Positions 24,651-37,600 of a stretch of 64,000 bases of DNA are shown here, piece after piece. Where the stretch lies: contig OX359248.1 of NCBI GenBank assembly GCA_947179485.1, positions 27,475,378 to 27,539,377 of the forward strand, in the 5' to 3' direction. The notes under the pieces are model-generated. The model did not search any database and had not been told where the DNA came from. It worked only from the letters and a program-made list of their open reading frames with translations. This DNA comes from Allacma fusca. Its lineage: Eukaryota > Arthropoda > Collembola > Symphypleona > Sminthuridae. Position 1 is the stretch's first letter. Every line of letters starts with the position of its first letter. Made by a program: the position numbers and the translations under genes.

Positions 24651-27594
24651 AGTAAATACTATTAATAACTTTTCATGTTATCCCTTTCCAGCCAGGTCAA
24701 GGAACTTTTAGTTGTATGGCTGTATTTATACTGTTGCGCACGGATTCCGTAAATTCAAACCCCAGAGAGTCAATACCCTGTCAATCATGGGTTGGTCAAG
24801 ATGGAGAACTGCAGCCATAGTGGTTTTCAATTTAGACTAAGTGGTTGTATCACATATAAGTCTCGTTGACATTTTCCCACCCTGTGTATTTTAGGCTACC
24901 AACTAAAAATTTGGGTTGTTAACTACACATGGTTTTGCAAAATTTGTGAGTGTGATCAAGTCAAAAATGGCTCCATTATTCCGGCTGGGCTCAGCAATTT
25001 GTATTAAATTTGACAGTATTCTTAGCTGAAATTTTGAAGAATACGGTAAAAATATTCAAAATAGAGAAATGAAAGATCTAATAGTTGCGAAACAGTACAA
25101 GCATCTTTGTAAAAATGTCTAAACAAGAATAATTCCTTACTAGTATTTTGGTGTGCTAAAAGCTAAATTATTTAGTAAATCTACACACACCGGTAGATAT
25201 CTGAATTTTCAATCGTTTTATTATCCTGCAAATAAGATATCTGTTATATTATTATCATGTTTATCGACTCAGACAGCCATTGTTATATGTAGTGAAGAGT
25301 TTCAAAAAACACAGTTTAAAAAAATGAGTTTTAACGATTGTTTAAAAACGATTTTTAAAAATGAGTATAAGCCATTTAGCATATGAGGATCCCCTGAACA
25401 TAGTAGTTCCTGATATACATTTTTTCCTTATTTGTATGATTTACATGCTTATTTAATAGCTTAGACCTAAGATCCATTAGTCCATGACACTATATATCGG
25501 TGCATTCAACTCAATTTAATGGTAAAATCATAAACTTCCCGATTCAAAGGAATCAATACACCAATAATTGTGAAGAGTAGTCCGGATATCTAAATATTTA
25601 ATGAAGAAGAAAGACGATTCGATGAATTTGTCGATAATATGATTATGGAAAAATGTCAATTTGAAAAACAAAGATGGGTACCTTGTCCTTTGATTGCTCA
25701 GCTTCCAACAATAATGCAAATCTTCTCCGTCGAACATGGAAACCTACATTTACTCCTGGTACCAAAATGAGGAACTTTTTAAATACTGTGAAAGACCTTG
25801 AAGATTCGAACATAAGTAATGATTACAAAACGCACTTAGAAAGGAACAAGTATAAGAAATCTATTGTAGCTAGCTATATACATAAGAAAATTTAACCATC
25901 AGATTAAATGGGCAGATTCTATATTTAACTTAAAAGAACCTGTGCTATTTTTAAGAGGTGATAGAAGGATTAATGGAGAATGTACGTAGTTGGGTGTTAA
26001 ATTGACTTTGAGTGGAGCTCTTGAGCTTCAAAATCATTTGTTTAATTAATGCACGAGTTGCCCTAGCCCCAAAATGCCAACTAAACAGGGTATTTAAAAA
26101 ACTGCCCAGGAGCCCAAAAATTTGGTATGGTGGCAGAGGCATTTTGAACTCCAACTCGAGGGCATTTTCAATCAACCTACTGCACTCGTAGTATTGTATT
26201 TATTGTATTTTGTTTGCTTTCCATAAGAAATTTATAAAGTTACAGCCGTTTTGTTTTACAAAAAATGTATTCACTCTTGGAATTAAACTTACGTGGAAGG
26301 TATAGTAAAGTCCGGATTTCAAACGCAGAGAAAATAGAATTATTAGTCAAAACCAGTTTTACATTGAGTTGTTTTTTTGCGTTTACGACAATATCTAACA
26401 AGAGTAATCTAGATGGGGATACATACTCGACAGATATTTAAGTCTACGCATCAATGTCATAATAACTGAATATTTTTTTAATAAAGACAAAAAACATTTT
26501 TTCAATCTTTTTTATCAATCATTATATGAAGAGTAAAAAAGGTACATTTTCAAAATTTGAAATTTGTTGATTTCATCATAAATTACTACATGGCAAGGGT
26601 CATTCATGGATAAAATATTAAGGGTTAAAGGTCATCGGAAGTGGGTACAATAACTGGATCAAAACTATATTTGATTGAAACTGGAATAAGTCTCATGATT
26701 CTTTCCCGCAAATCGGAATAAGTCGACATATCAAGACAGTAAGTAAGGGTTTCTCCTTCGAGAATGCATACATATACTAATTTTCAAAGGAGCTTTTAAC
26801 TCCAGAAGTTTTGATGCAAGCAAAGGTATTATCACAAACTGATTTTGCACAACGTACTAACTATATTAACTAATTCCAGCAACATCCATAAAAGAAATGG
26901 TGAGTTGTGTTATCAAAGACCCCAGTGAGGTCTACAAACACAGTATCTATCTATACATCAGACTTCTATTTTCTCAAAGCATATTTAATTTAATAATTTA
27001 ATGACATGATGTACCAAAATGTGATTTCAGCATTTCATACAAGTTCTGCAAGCGGCTTGGTGCATTTTCAGGGAGTTCACTCATTAGATTAAAACAATAG
27101 GAATTTAATTTCATTATTTCAAGATTGCATATAATATAAATGTGAATCACTGTATGACTTATATTTTACAAAGATATCCATTCACATGTCTAAATTTTGA
27201 ATGGCACAGATTTCAACGATGGATAGATATAGTTAATTGCATAAAAAGCATTTTGTAGTCACCTGCCGGAAGGAAGTTGTATTTCAACAAGAGATACATC
27301 TGAGATAACGTTTAAAAGAGTTATTAATTTATCCTCCTAAAACGACCTCAAGTATTTTGGAAACGGACATTACATTTTTGAATTTTCAGAATCTTTAATC
27401 ACTACAGACGATCGCATCATTCCATTGATATTTTTAATTTTCCTTCCTTGAAATGACTTTCAGTTAGCGATGAGGTGTTAAATTAAGCAATTCGAAATTC
27501 GGGGAGCTCGAAAACATATATGTCTAATTTTATCTCATATCATGAGCAGGTGAGTTTGTATATCACATTCCGACAAGATGGAATAATTCTAGCA
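24651..27594. other. Intergenic, no gene seen
   Basis: AT-rich sequence. About 26060-26175 carries AAAATGCC and GGCATTTT motifs like the element at 21297-22156 and may be a decayed relative. Short open frames here have no splice or family support. The 3' UTR of BLOC1S5 lies at the right edge. Confidence 0.5.
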
Positions 27595-29490
27595 TCAATT
27601 ACTTCTGTGACCTAGAAACTCTCCAGGGTTTGACGCGAGTAGTTTAACTTCAGCTTTCTGATACAAATCTCTAACTTCGTCTTCCTTAGCTTTGTAGGCA
27701 TTATCGATACGGATGCACTTCTTGGTCATATCATGTACGAAAGCATCCCATTCTGCAGCCCTTTCGGAACGCTTTTGCTCTAATCGAGCAGCAGAGACTT
27801 TATCGGAAGACTCTGCTTTCTGGAGGAGTTTCTTCGAAATAGACTCAGCTACTTGCAATTCTGCCGACAGTTTCGGTAAATGTATGTCTGCCAGAGACTT
27901 CACTTTGGTAATTTCCGTATCTTTCAGCTCCGTTGTTTTCTCCAGTATTTTGAACAGATAGTCCACTTCACGGTCACCTCTTGTGTCCTAGTCACAAAAA
28001 TAATCCAAATTACATTCAGTTATTTCACCAGATTCACAAGACCCTCGTTTTAATTTAGATGTATAAAGGGTTGGCAGTTGGCAGTAACATCTGTCCCTCT
28101 AATATCTCCAAAATACAATCATGCTACACAATTTTTGATGTCTTTTTATCTTAAAATTGTACTCCGGTTAGGAAAAAATGTCAAGCAAAAAATTAAAACA
28201 ATAAATTATAAAAGTTATGACCAGTAAATAAAAAACACTCGAAGAATCAATTTTGGTAGGCGTTTTCAAACTTCATTCTAGCCTATACGCGGGTAAGGAC
28301 GTAGGAGCTTCGAAAATCAGCCACTGTCACTTTTCATCCATTCCAGCCTCTAAATTATCTCTTCGTGCACTTATTCGTGTTAGGAAATTGGTGTTGTTGG
28401 GAAATTTCTGAGTCAGAAGATCCTCGACGTTTCATTTCAAGTTGGCTCCCAAGTACTCACAAAAGGATTTAAAATTTAAATCCTTATTTAAAATGGACAA
28501 TTTCCAGGTCTGGTGACATCATCTGGGTCTAAGAAATTACCGGGATCCTTCAGAGTTGGAATCCCTTCTTACCCCAGGATGTCATTCTGCAACAAGGTAC
28601 AGGGAGACTTCCTCCATCCATAATCTTAAGAAATTGGTCCGAACTCCATGAATACGGAAAAGTGGCCCCTTTTTAGTTATCCCTCTTCACCCTGACTTTG
28701 TTTAAGAAAATCGCTCATTTCTATGTTTATGAACCGATTGCTTTGAAAACTGGTAGATCCGCAATAAAATTCTGTCCAAACATTGCTTCCTACAATTATC
28801 CTGCAATCGAAGATCCTACATAGCACACGCGGGACCAAAGTTATCAGCGACCCTCTACACTACAAGCTAAATTTTATCTTTGCTTTAAAAAATCGGGGGA
28901 TTTGTCATACCAACCCAAGTATCTGACATACATCTTCAACTCCATACCCAAATATAACAAAGCGCATACATTTCCCATCTCAAATTTCTTTTCTCGCTGA
29001 TGAAATCTCTCTCCGAATCATCAATCCATACAAGGAGATACACATACTACAAGATATCCTCTCCACTTACTTCAAACTCCCGGACAAAATACTCAATTTC
29101 CTTCCTAGTTAATGGGGAGTGATCAAAAATCGATGAGTAGATCTCGCTCGCATCTGTAAGAGAAATTACCATGAATCAGGACAACAATAACCGTGTGCTT
29201 CGATTACGAAAGGAACGTGTGTACAACATAAAATCTCTCCCAGTCCACAACCAAGACTGCCTCTCAACATCAGATACAAAACATTAACTTGATGCATACG
29301 CACAAATAATAATCATTAGCATGACAAAACCAGTTCGCATTTAGCATTTATCCCAATAAATGGCACATAAACACTCCACAAACACACGCGAACTATGTAT
29401 AGCACCAACACACATGCCACATTAAATTTCGCAAAGTAGAGCATTTCAAAAACAAATAAACTCTCTACCTTTTACTGCTCCGTCAGTCAT
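27595..29490 (-). CDS. BLOC1S5: BLOC-1 complex subunit 5 (Muted) homologue, 165 aa, three exons
   Basis: Exons: 29490-29469 (MTDGAVK), 29153-29071 and 27987-27595. The phases are consistent, giving 498 nt. Recalled family features are present in order: the EIYS...DH.P segment, YFVREFE, the R-G-x-R-E helix start, HLPKL near the middle, EWDAFV, and a charged C-terminal coiled coil. The protein is slightly shorter than human BLOC1S5 (187 aa), mainly at the N-terminus. The family is a coiled-coil subunit of BLOC-1, which sorts cargo from endosomes to lysosome-related organelles such as pigment granules. The first coding exon is only 22 nt, and the start ATG is the one that joins in phase to exon 2. 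The gene lies divergently to ASAP. Identification rests on remembered family sequence, not a search. Confidence 0.85.
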
Positions 29491-31157
29491 CTCGATTAAT
29501 ACAAAGTAAGAATATTTTGATGACTAGCAATACACTCTCTATCAACTCTCAAGTCAATCCTCGTTCCCACTCCGATGTCTTCACAATTCTTTCAAAACTT
29601 CATATGTACTTTCAGATTACAATCATCCCCATCAACTCTTACAGCTGCAGCCAGGACATTCTCTTCCCCCAATCAGAATTACAGATAATACTTCGAACAA
29701 CACCTGCAAAAAATCCACAACAAAACAATAACCCAATTGAGTTAAAAACTCCGAATTGTCATATTTACTAGATACTCCACACACTATTAATTTTTATATA
29801 TTTTTTTTCATTACGAATAATTAATCCTTTCAATATACATACAGATTCACACCTCCTTACCTAATGTCAGTGAGTCAGTGAGCCCTAATTAACTTTTTTT
29901 TGTTCACTCATCACATCACCTCACAAGCCTCAAGCCAAGCAAGCCTCGATCACACAGCAGAACAGAACATGTGGATTCGAATTTCCCAGATCACAATTCT
30001 CACTGCTCCACCGCAGTGGAACTCACGACTCACCGTCAGAAATTCTGACATTTCTGACGACTACAATTTCCACACAGCAAACACACCTCAGAACAAATTC
30101 CCTGCTTAGAGACAAAATCATCTAAATAAGCATTCTGAATAAAAAACATAAATTCCCCTTGCCCCAGAAAAATACCTGCCACAATTATCCCATATATACG
30201 TTTCAACCATTTTTTTTATAAATTGTATTCGAACGGTTGAGCTATTAATCTAACATAATCTGACTACTTTGCCTCTTCACGGACTCTATCCTCCCCCTCT
30301 ATATATATTATTATTTACTATATAGCTCTGAAATAACATATACGTAATGAACTTATTATCATGAGCATGAGGGTATATGCATATTTGTTGGGTGGAAGGG
30401 GAAAAAAAACAAAAACAACTTTTTCCTCCGAACAAATGCCAGCATTAACATAATAGCCGACAAAATCGCAATAAAGATTGTAAGTCAAATGACATGAAAA
30501 AAAAAACGCATTGATTATCCCGAGCAAGATCAAAGGATCCTGACAGTTACCTCTCTTACCTCCCTCTCCCTTATTATAAAGTATTTGTAATCTCAGTCGA
30601 GAAGGATAAAAAGCAATGCATTATCCCATCTCCATTTATTTACCATAATACACTACTGTAGTAGTGTGTATGTACTCTTTGGAAATAATAAAAAAAAAAT
30701 GTCCCTGTATATATATACATATAGGTAATCAAAGGCAAGACCAGAAAGAAAGACTTTCCCATGGTTTTTATCCTACGTACATATCAGCATAATAAGCCCA
30801 TAAGTCAAAGAACCTCAGCTTTTCCTCGCTGTAAAAACTCCAAAGTTTCCCTTAACTCTTGTAACTTTAAAGTTTTTATTGGTATTAACCCATACAAAAT
30901 ATACAGAGACACTCCACAAAAGAGTAATTATATTGGAGAGGAGTCATAAGTGCAAGTAAATAGTAACTGGCTCCAAGGGCTGAGCTCTGAGGATATAAAG
31001 TTCTCTTAAACATATAATACTTATCATCATATTTAACTCATACTTGTTTTGTGGTTTCATTCTTTTTGAGACACAGTCCTTTGATTGTGTGTACGTTCCA
31101 CATTGACTGACTATTACTGATAAACTAGGAACAACAGTATATAATTATATGCAACTC

Positions 31158-31158
<1 letters not shown>

Positions 31159-31214
<56 letters not shown>
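31159..31214. repeat. (CT)n microsatellite
   Basis: About 27 uninterrupted CT dinucleotides in the BLOC1S5-ASAP intergenic region. Confidence 0.95.
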
Positions 31215-31215
<1 letters not shown>

Positions 31216-32751
31216 ACCCCTATCTATTAAGCCAAATGAGCAAAAGGACACGAGGCGAAGAACATGAGCAAAAGTATTAAAAAAATAAAAGGCAGAGGCA
31301 AAGAGCATGGAATTCAGAGTTTTGTGACTTCTCTTTCTCATATATACTCCCCTACAACAACAACAACCAGAGGAACATAAATGACTCCTATGAGCCTAAA
31401 AGTTATGAAGGAAAAGACATGGATCAGATAAAGATGGAAAAGTTCACCTACTTTACATGCTAAAAGCAGTGAAGGTTTAGCGAGTGGATTAGATTTTCCC
31501 TCTATAGTAAAACTACACACACACTTTTAATGTATAGTTCTAATATAGCAGGTATGTATATGTATGAGACAATAATTTGCGCTCTGCATCTTTTTTTCCA
31601 ATGCTCAACCAAACCATGGAATTTGCACAGGATTTTCTCTCTATACTCCAAAGAATCTCTGCTTGAGTACTTATTAAACTTACTGTAAAAAAGTTACTCT
31701 TAGGCTCTGTCCCTATGACTTGAGCAGAGCTGCATTTAATACTTGCTCTCACATAGCCCATTGTAAAGTACGGACTTTGACGAGTAAGTATAGTTTCTAG
31801 TTTTTTTTTTTAAAGTATAAGTATACATGAGTATATGTAGTTAATTGTGTATACATAGTTCTCATAGCTACTACTTGTATGTTTTTTTAGTATAGAGTAT
31901 AAAAAAAATTTAAAGTTGTAAGTGATAGATATCTTTTGGTGTGTGTGCTTGCTTGCTTGGGCTAGTAAAGGAACAGAGCTTATGGCCTGCAACGTTTAAA
32001 GCTTGCGTACTCCTTGGATATGTACGGGAGTGTGGAAGACATGGACGTACTTACGGTACAGTGCAAAGATACGAACTGAAGCAAAGCCTCAAGGGCTGTG
32101 TAGTGTGTAGAATGTAGAAGGCAATGTACATGTCCCGTAGTCAGTGGTAGTAGTAACTAATAGTAGTAGTAGCGCAGCGAAAGTTGCAATAAAGCAAAGG
32201 CGCAAAACTATGCAGTGACTCTCGACTGTGGCAAGTAAAAGGGCTGCAGTGTACTCCTATTTGAGTATGTGTACAGTGCTAAAACTAGAGACTAGAAGGA
32301 AGGTGTGTGTGTGTGTGTCCTATCCCTCTACATTATCTCTATCTCTATACCATGGTTATATGGTATTTGATAAAAACTTTACTTTAATAATATACTTGAG
32401 TTAATATATATCTACACAAGTCAAGTCTTGATATATACATATATGTATATAGTAGTTGTGTATACAAAATTACAGTATAGATTTTTGCTACGAATTTTTA
32501 GTAGCATGAAGGTTTTAGCTTCAGCTTCAGCGTCTAAAAATGCACAAGCACATATATACAACAGAGTGTATGTATCAGAAGGAGATATTTACCATTTAGT
32601 ATTTATTTCCGCTCTTTCCTTCACAAATGTAGGAGTCCACACACATTGACTCAGTATTTTTTAAGTGTATGTATATTTGTGAATTGTGAACCACCGACAA
32701 CTGATTCTGCCTCTGACCACGCTCTGACTGACATTATACCAGCACACCAGC

Positions 32752-32771
32752 AAAAAAAAAAAAAAAAAAAA
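32752..32771. repeat. Poly(A) run of 20
   Basis: Twenty consecutive A residues on the plus strand. No retroposed gene body is visible on its left, so it is treated as simple sequence. Confidence 0.9.
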
Positions 32772-34675
32772 GCAGTAGTGTGTAACGTAACCTCTAAATT
32801 CTGTTTCAATCTATAAGTAACTCCCATTGCATTCAATTGGGGAGACCCAGAGAGACCAGGAAGATTGAACCTCGAAGGAAGTTGATGTCCTTATATTTTT
32901 CAACAAATCTGGACACATTTATAATTATTGTAGAAAAGTTCACATGTGTGAAGAGATTGGGATTGTGTGAGTTGGGTTTTTTTTTTTATGTGTGAAAGAT
33001 TTTTTTTGGTAGATATTTTTTTGGGGGAAAAAAATATCGGGGGTTATGGAAGTTTTGTAAAAGTGATCATTTTGAATCAAATCTTGGGGAAGATGATGGT
33101 GTAGTAAGAACAATAATAATTGTTATTTACAAAGTGCATTAATTATTGTTGCCTCAGTTCCAATATAGGATCTTCGTGGTGTGTGTATTTATACATGTTA
33201 TATCATAATCTCTGTAAAAAGTATATCTTTCTTTACTGAGAGTGCAACTGTGATTCAAGACATCACGACACACGACCATAAGTGATGATTGTAATTTCAA
33301 ATTACGTTTATGATGGAGAAACTACTGAAGGAGTGAAATAACGAGAGGTGAGATCTGGGATATGCTCTGTGTTTATTTAATTTATGTGGATTTTGTGGAT
33401 GTTGATATGTATTTAAGTTATAGGAGTGGACTGTTTTTTGTTTAAAGCTTGGAACAAGTTTAAGGATGTATGTTTATATTGTGTGGGGATGTTTGAAGGA
33501 ATTTTTTTTCTGGTTGTTTTGAGGCGGCATTTATTTATGCAGCTCCATGATCCATTGATGAGAGTTGGGAATTGTCTTGGGACTCAGAGGGAACCAACCA
33601 TGTGATGTTGCATGTATGAACGTGAAAGGTTCAGAATGACAGAGAGTATAACTATATAAACAGAAATGTTTGTAAGTAGTTAATTTGTATTTTTAAAATA
33701 GCTTCTTGCTAATTTGTAACACGTTCAAGGATACGAGGAGTTTGGCATTTACTTCAAGTGTTTCCAATTTAGACGGATCCTTCCTCCTGTGTACATATAT
33801 ATATACTATGTTGTTTGGAGAGGTTTCAGTTTTCAAATAGTTTTTCTGAAGCATGCAGGTCACAAAGGATGCAGTTATTTAACGATGTATGAAATCCTTC
33901 TTGGAGTGGGTATAAATTACTTGACGTTAAAAGCATAAAATATGCATTGAAGTTTGTGCCAACGGTCCTTTCAGACTTTCGAAGGTTGGACTGAGAAAGT
34001 TTTGTTTGTGAATAGTTTTTATAATAATTTAAAAGGAGATCTCTTGATGAGTGAATATAACTTTTGGGGATTTGTAATATTTGATTTTGTTTTTATTTTC
34101 AACGTTTTTATTTTTGAAGGTGGTCTAAATAGTGTAGTCCAAATTCGGTACTTTGAATCGAAGAATTTCGGCGTGTATTGCTGGATCCGTGATTGCGTGA
34201 GTGCTCATGAGGAGGGTAGTAGGAGCGTTGCTGATAAAATGTCATTACTTAGAGCAATGTCGATTCGTTGAGGAAAAGTTGTATTATAATTTAAGGTTTA
34301 AGTGTTCCAAGAATATATTTATCATAGTTAGGCGAATACATGGTATGAATTAATAAACCAATAAAAGTTTTGGTCGAGTAACTGAATGATAGGTGTGGAC
34401 TGTTACTGTGTGAGTACATTAAAAATTATGTTTTTTTTATGTTTCGTTATGCAAAAGGGTTATTAAATCTGGGTGTAGTGACAGGTGACGGTATGATGGT
34501 AAATGGTCGTATATTCCAATGTGGAAATTAAATCCTTTTTTTTTGTATGCAGTAAAACACATTCCCGTGGAGGGACCTGATTGAATCGGAAGATCGAGGA
34601 GAGGCAAAATCACGGAAGGCTTTCGTGTATATTATCCTTAGAAAATTTGGTGGCAGTCCACATCTCAAATACAAA

Positions 34676-37600
34676 ATGCCGGAGATGATAACTGTAAATG
34701 ATTTTCTGGATGAAACCAGGGATGACTTTCATTCCCCAACTACTTCCACATTCGTCTCCAAAATTCCTTACTGTCGAAATGCCGTGGCAAGTATTGAGGA
34801 GGTAAGTATTCTCATTTCTTGGTCCAATTTATACAATAATAATTGTTCTTGTCTGTGCAATTGTCTTCAAGTGTGTGTACCAAATTACCAATGGGAAGTT
34901 ATATATTTTTTATATTGTTGTAATAATCAATAATAATATTAATATTATTTTACGTTGGAAGAAACAACCAAACGAAAAACAGAATGTGAAATGCGCCCTA
35001 TAAATTCACAAGTACGTCGTAAAACTTTGGTTACATCAATTGCTCATTGTTGAGTAAAATCAAGTGCTAATTACGTTAGTCCTCAATAACGTTTAAATGA
35101 CCAATAAAATGTGAGCCCGTTCAAACCATTCGTTATATACCTGAAACAGTCCATGTTCTAAAGTATCATTCTAATTATCTACATCGGTATGTTAATTTTA
35201 ACATAGATGAGTCCAAACCTGTAGTATCTACTGACACATATTAAAGTCCTTATGTGTGTAAGTTGATAGATACATACATATATACTTTGATCTGTGATAG
35301 CAGGTTTTTTGTATGTATTCTGTAAACCGTGCAGCTAGCTATACTGCTCTACCGGTCATGCATCTTGACAGTTACGCTTACGCTGTCATTAAACTAAATA
35401 ATTCACTTTAATAGGCTTTGTATGATTTTAGGGACACCCTTGTGGATTTGTGAGTTACTTCTAAACTTTGGGGATATTTATTTTGGTCATGTAGATGTGA
35501 AGGAAACCGGAACACCCTACTAATATATCGGTGGCCGACACAGCAATATCTGTGTATTAGATTTTGAGTTTCTGACAATGAGCGTTTTACTAAAATATTT
35601 ATATGCAGAACCCAGGCATTTCATCATTATCTCTGATGTGGAGAATGTTCATAAAATCCCCTTTCCTTTTAAAGTCCGTGTCAATATTTCTCGTATTTTA
35701 TATAAATTATTCTGTAAGTGTGAGCATTAGGTCATTGCTTCTCCATAGTTTGATAGTTTGCTTCTTTCCAAAAATGATTTTGACATCTCCATCCGACCTC
35801 TGACTGACAACTACTGAGACCACCGCCCTGAACCATCGATGATGATTATTATTGCTATTAACTGTGCAGTAAATTTTATGTTATTACTGCCGCATGTATT
35901 ATTCTATTTTTAATGTTGCTAAAGACAACTGGTCTCTCTTTCTAACATAAAAAAAATTAAAACACGATTGAACGAAACTGGGATAAATTGTAAGCTTACA
36001 GGAACTACGGCGCTCCACACAATACCTTCCCTTTGGCAAGGGAATTTAAGTAATGATAGGCAAAGGCAGGTCACTGATTTTTCGAAGGGTATCATCTTAA
36101 CAGGTGATTGTAATTGCTAGCTTGGGGAAGTCAGCTTCTACTTCAAGAACCAGCATTTATCACATTTGAGGGATAGAGTGCCGAAGAATCGTCGTAATTA
36201 CTACTCGTTGCATTCATGAATGCTTTTTACGCTTGAAAAGCTCTGTGCATGGTTTTTAGCCTTGATAAATAGGGGAGCTTGGACGGCAGAATCGGTTGAG
36301 TATGCACAGGAAACGGAAGCAAACCCATCCTGAATTTAGCATTATAATTTCCTCCAATTACTAGTGGACTTTTGGAACAGCTTGTAACCTGTTGTTCGGT
36401 CGAGTTGGAGTACATGATGCATATTTTTTAATCCAACCATCGGAGGGTGCATGCGACTGCCGGCTGCTACTTGTCTGTCATTGTGTCATTATAGCTATTG
36501 AGCGGAATGCAATTTTCTTTTTATAGAACGATTTGACTCCCTACCATACTTCCACGTATGTATGTATGCCGGATCTGCTTAGAAAAACATCAATTTGTCG
36601 AACTTCGAATTTCGAGTATGTAAAAGGTTTGCTCACAATTAGTTTGATTGCTTCGATATGTAATGATAGGACTTGTGTTGGATGAAGTTCTTCAAAGAAT
36701 ATTCAAGTATGTTTGTTGCGTACAAGTGATGGAACTATATTGCTTGTTTGGAGTTGATAGTCATACGTACTTTTATTGCACCTTCCCATGTAATTTGTAC
36801 TTCCGGTAATAAATGACCCATCAATTGTTTGATAAATGTTTATTTTTACAAAAGCATTGGAGTATCGGCGGAATGAATGTCGCATGTCCTGCTGAGCATG
36901 TACATAACATAACATAACAGTGGCATCACTTGCATGCCTGCAACTGCAATTATGAACTTTATACATAAATTACTCGACGTATAATAAAAACATTCTAGTC
37001 TTTAGAAAATCTACCTATGCCTATATACAAGAGTATCAATGCAGATGGTTGCTAGTTGCGATACAATTCATGTGAACTCTTTTAACGGTCAAGGTTTGTG
37101 AATATTGCTTTTCTTCGAATGTTGACATTCAGTGTAGAGAGTATTGTTAAGGCAGACTTTATAAATATGCACGTATGAGTGCATATTCATATTGTATCTA
37201 CGAAATTCACAGGCATTTTATTGAGTAACCTCCGGTTTGACTGTGTTGTTGATGTAAGGTATGCTGTAAAAGGAAAGTCCATCGTACGCTACTATATGAG
37301 ACACATGGGAATTTATTTGTCTACAGAGAAAACTTATTTCTGTTTTCTAATGTGATGATAAGGTTACACATATAATATGCGCACAATGGCAAAACAATAC
37401 CTAGTTAAGATTATGAAGATTAAGATTTACTGTTTTAATAAAGTTTGCTTTTCTTTGGTTTTTCTTGTCTACAGAGTTTAGATACCGACCGAGAGGGCCT
37501 AATAAAGATGAAGAAGTCATTAAAATCAATTCATCAAAGTGGCAGTGTGAATGTAGAGAGCGAATTGGCACTATCAAGAGCATTAGAGCGTCTTGGAAAT

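Larger units (their letters stand above)
29491..34552. other. Intergenic region between divergent BLOC1S5 and ASAP
   Basis: About 5 kb, AT-rich, with no coding frame I can support. It holds a (CT)n tract (31159-31214), a 20-A run (32752-32771) and TA-rich stretches. It should contain the BLOC1S5 promoter near 29.5 kb and at least one untranslated ASAP exon with its promoter further right. Confidence 0.5.

Noticed and set aside
34625-34675. Upstream in-frame extension of ASAP
   Set aside because: It begins with GTG, not ATG; the first ATG at 34676 gives MPEM..., matching how the family starts.
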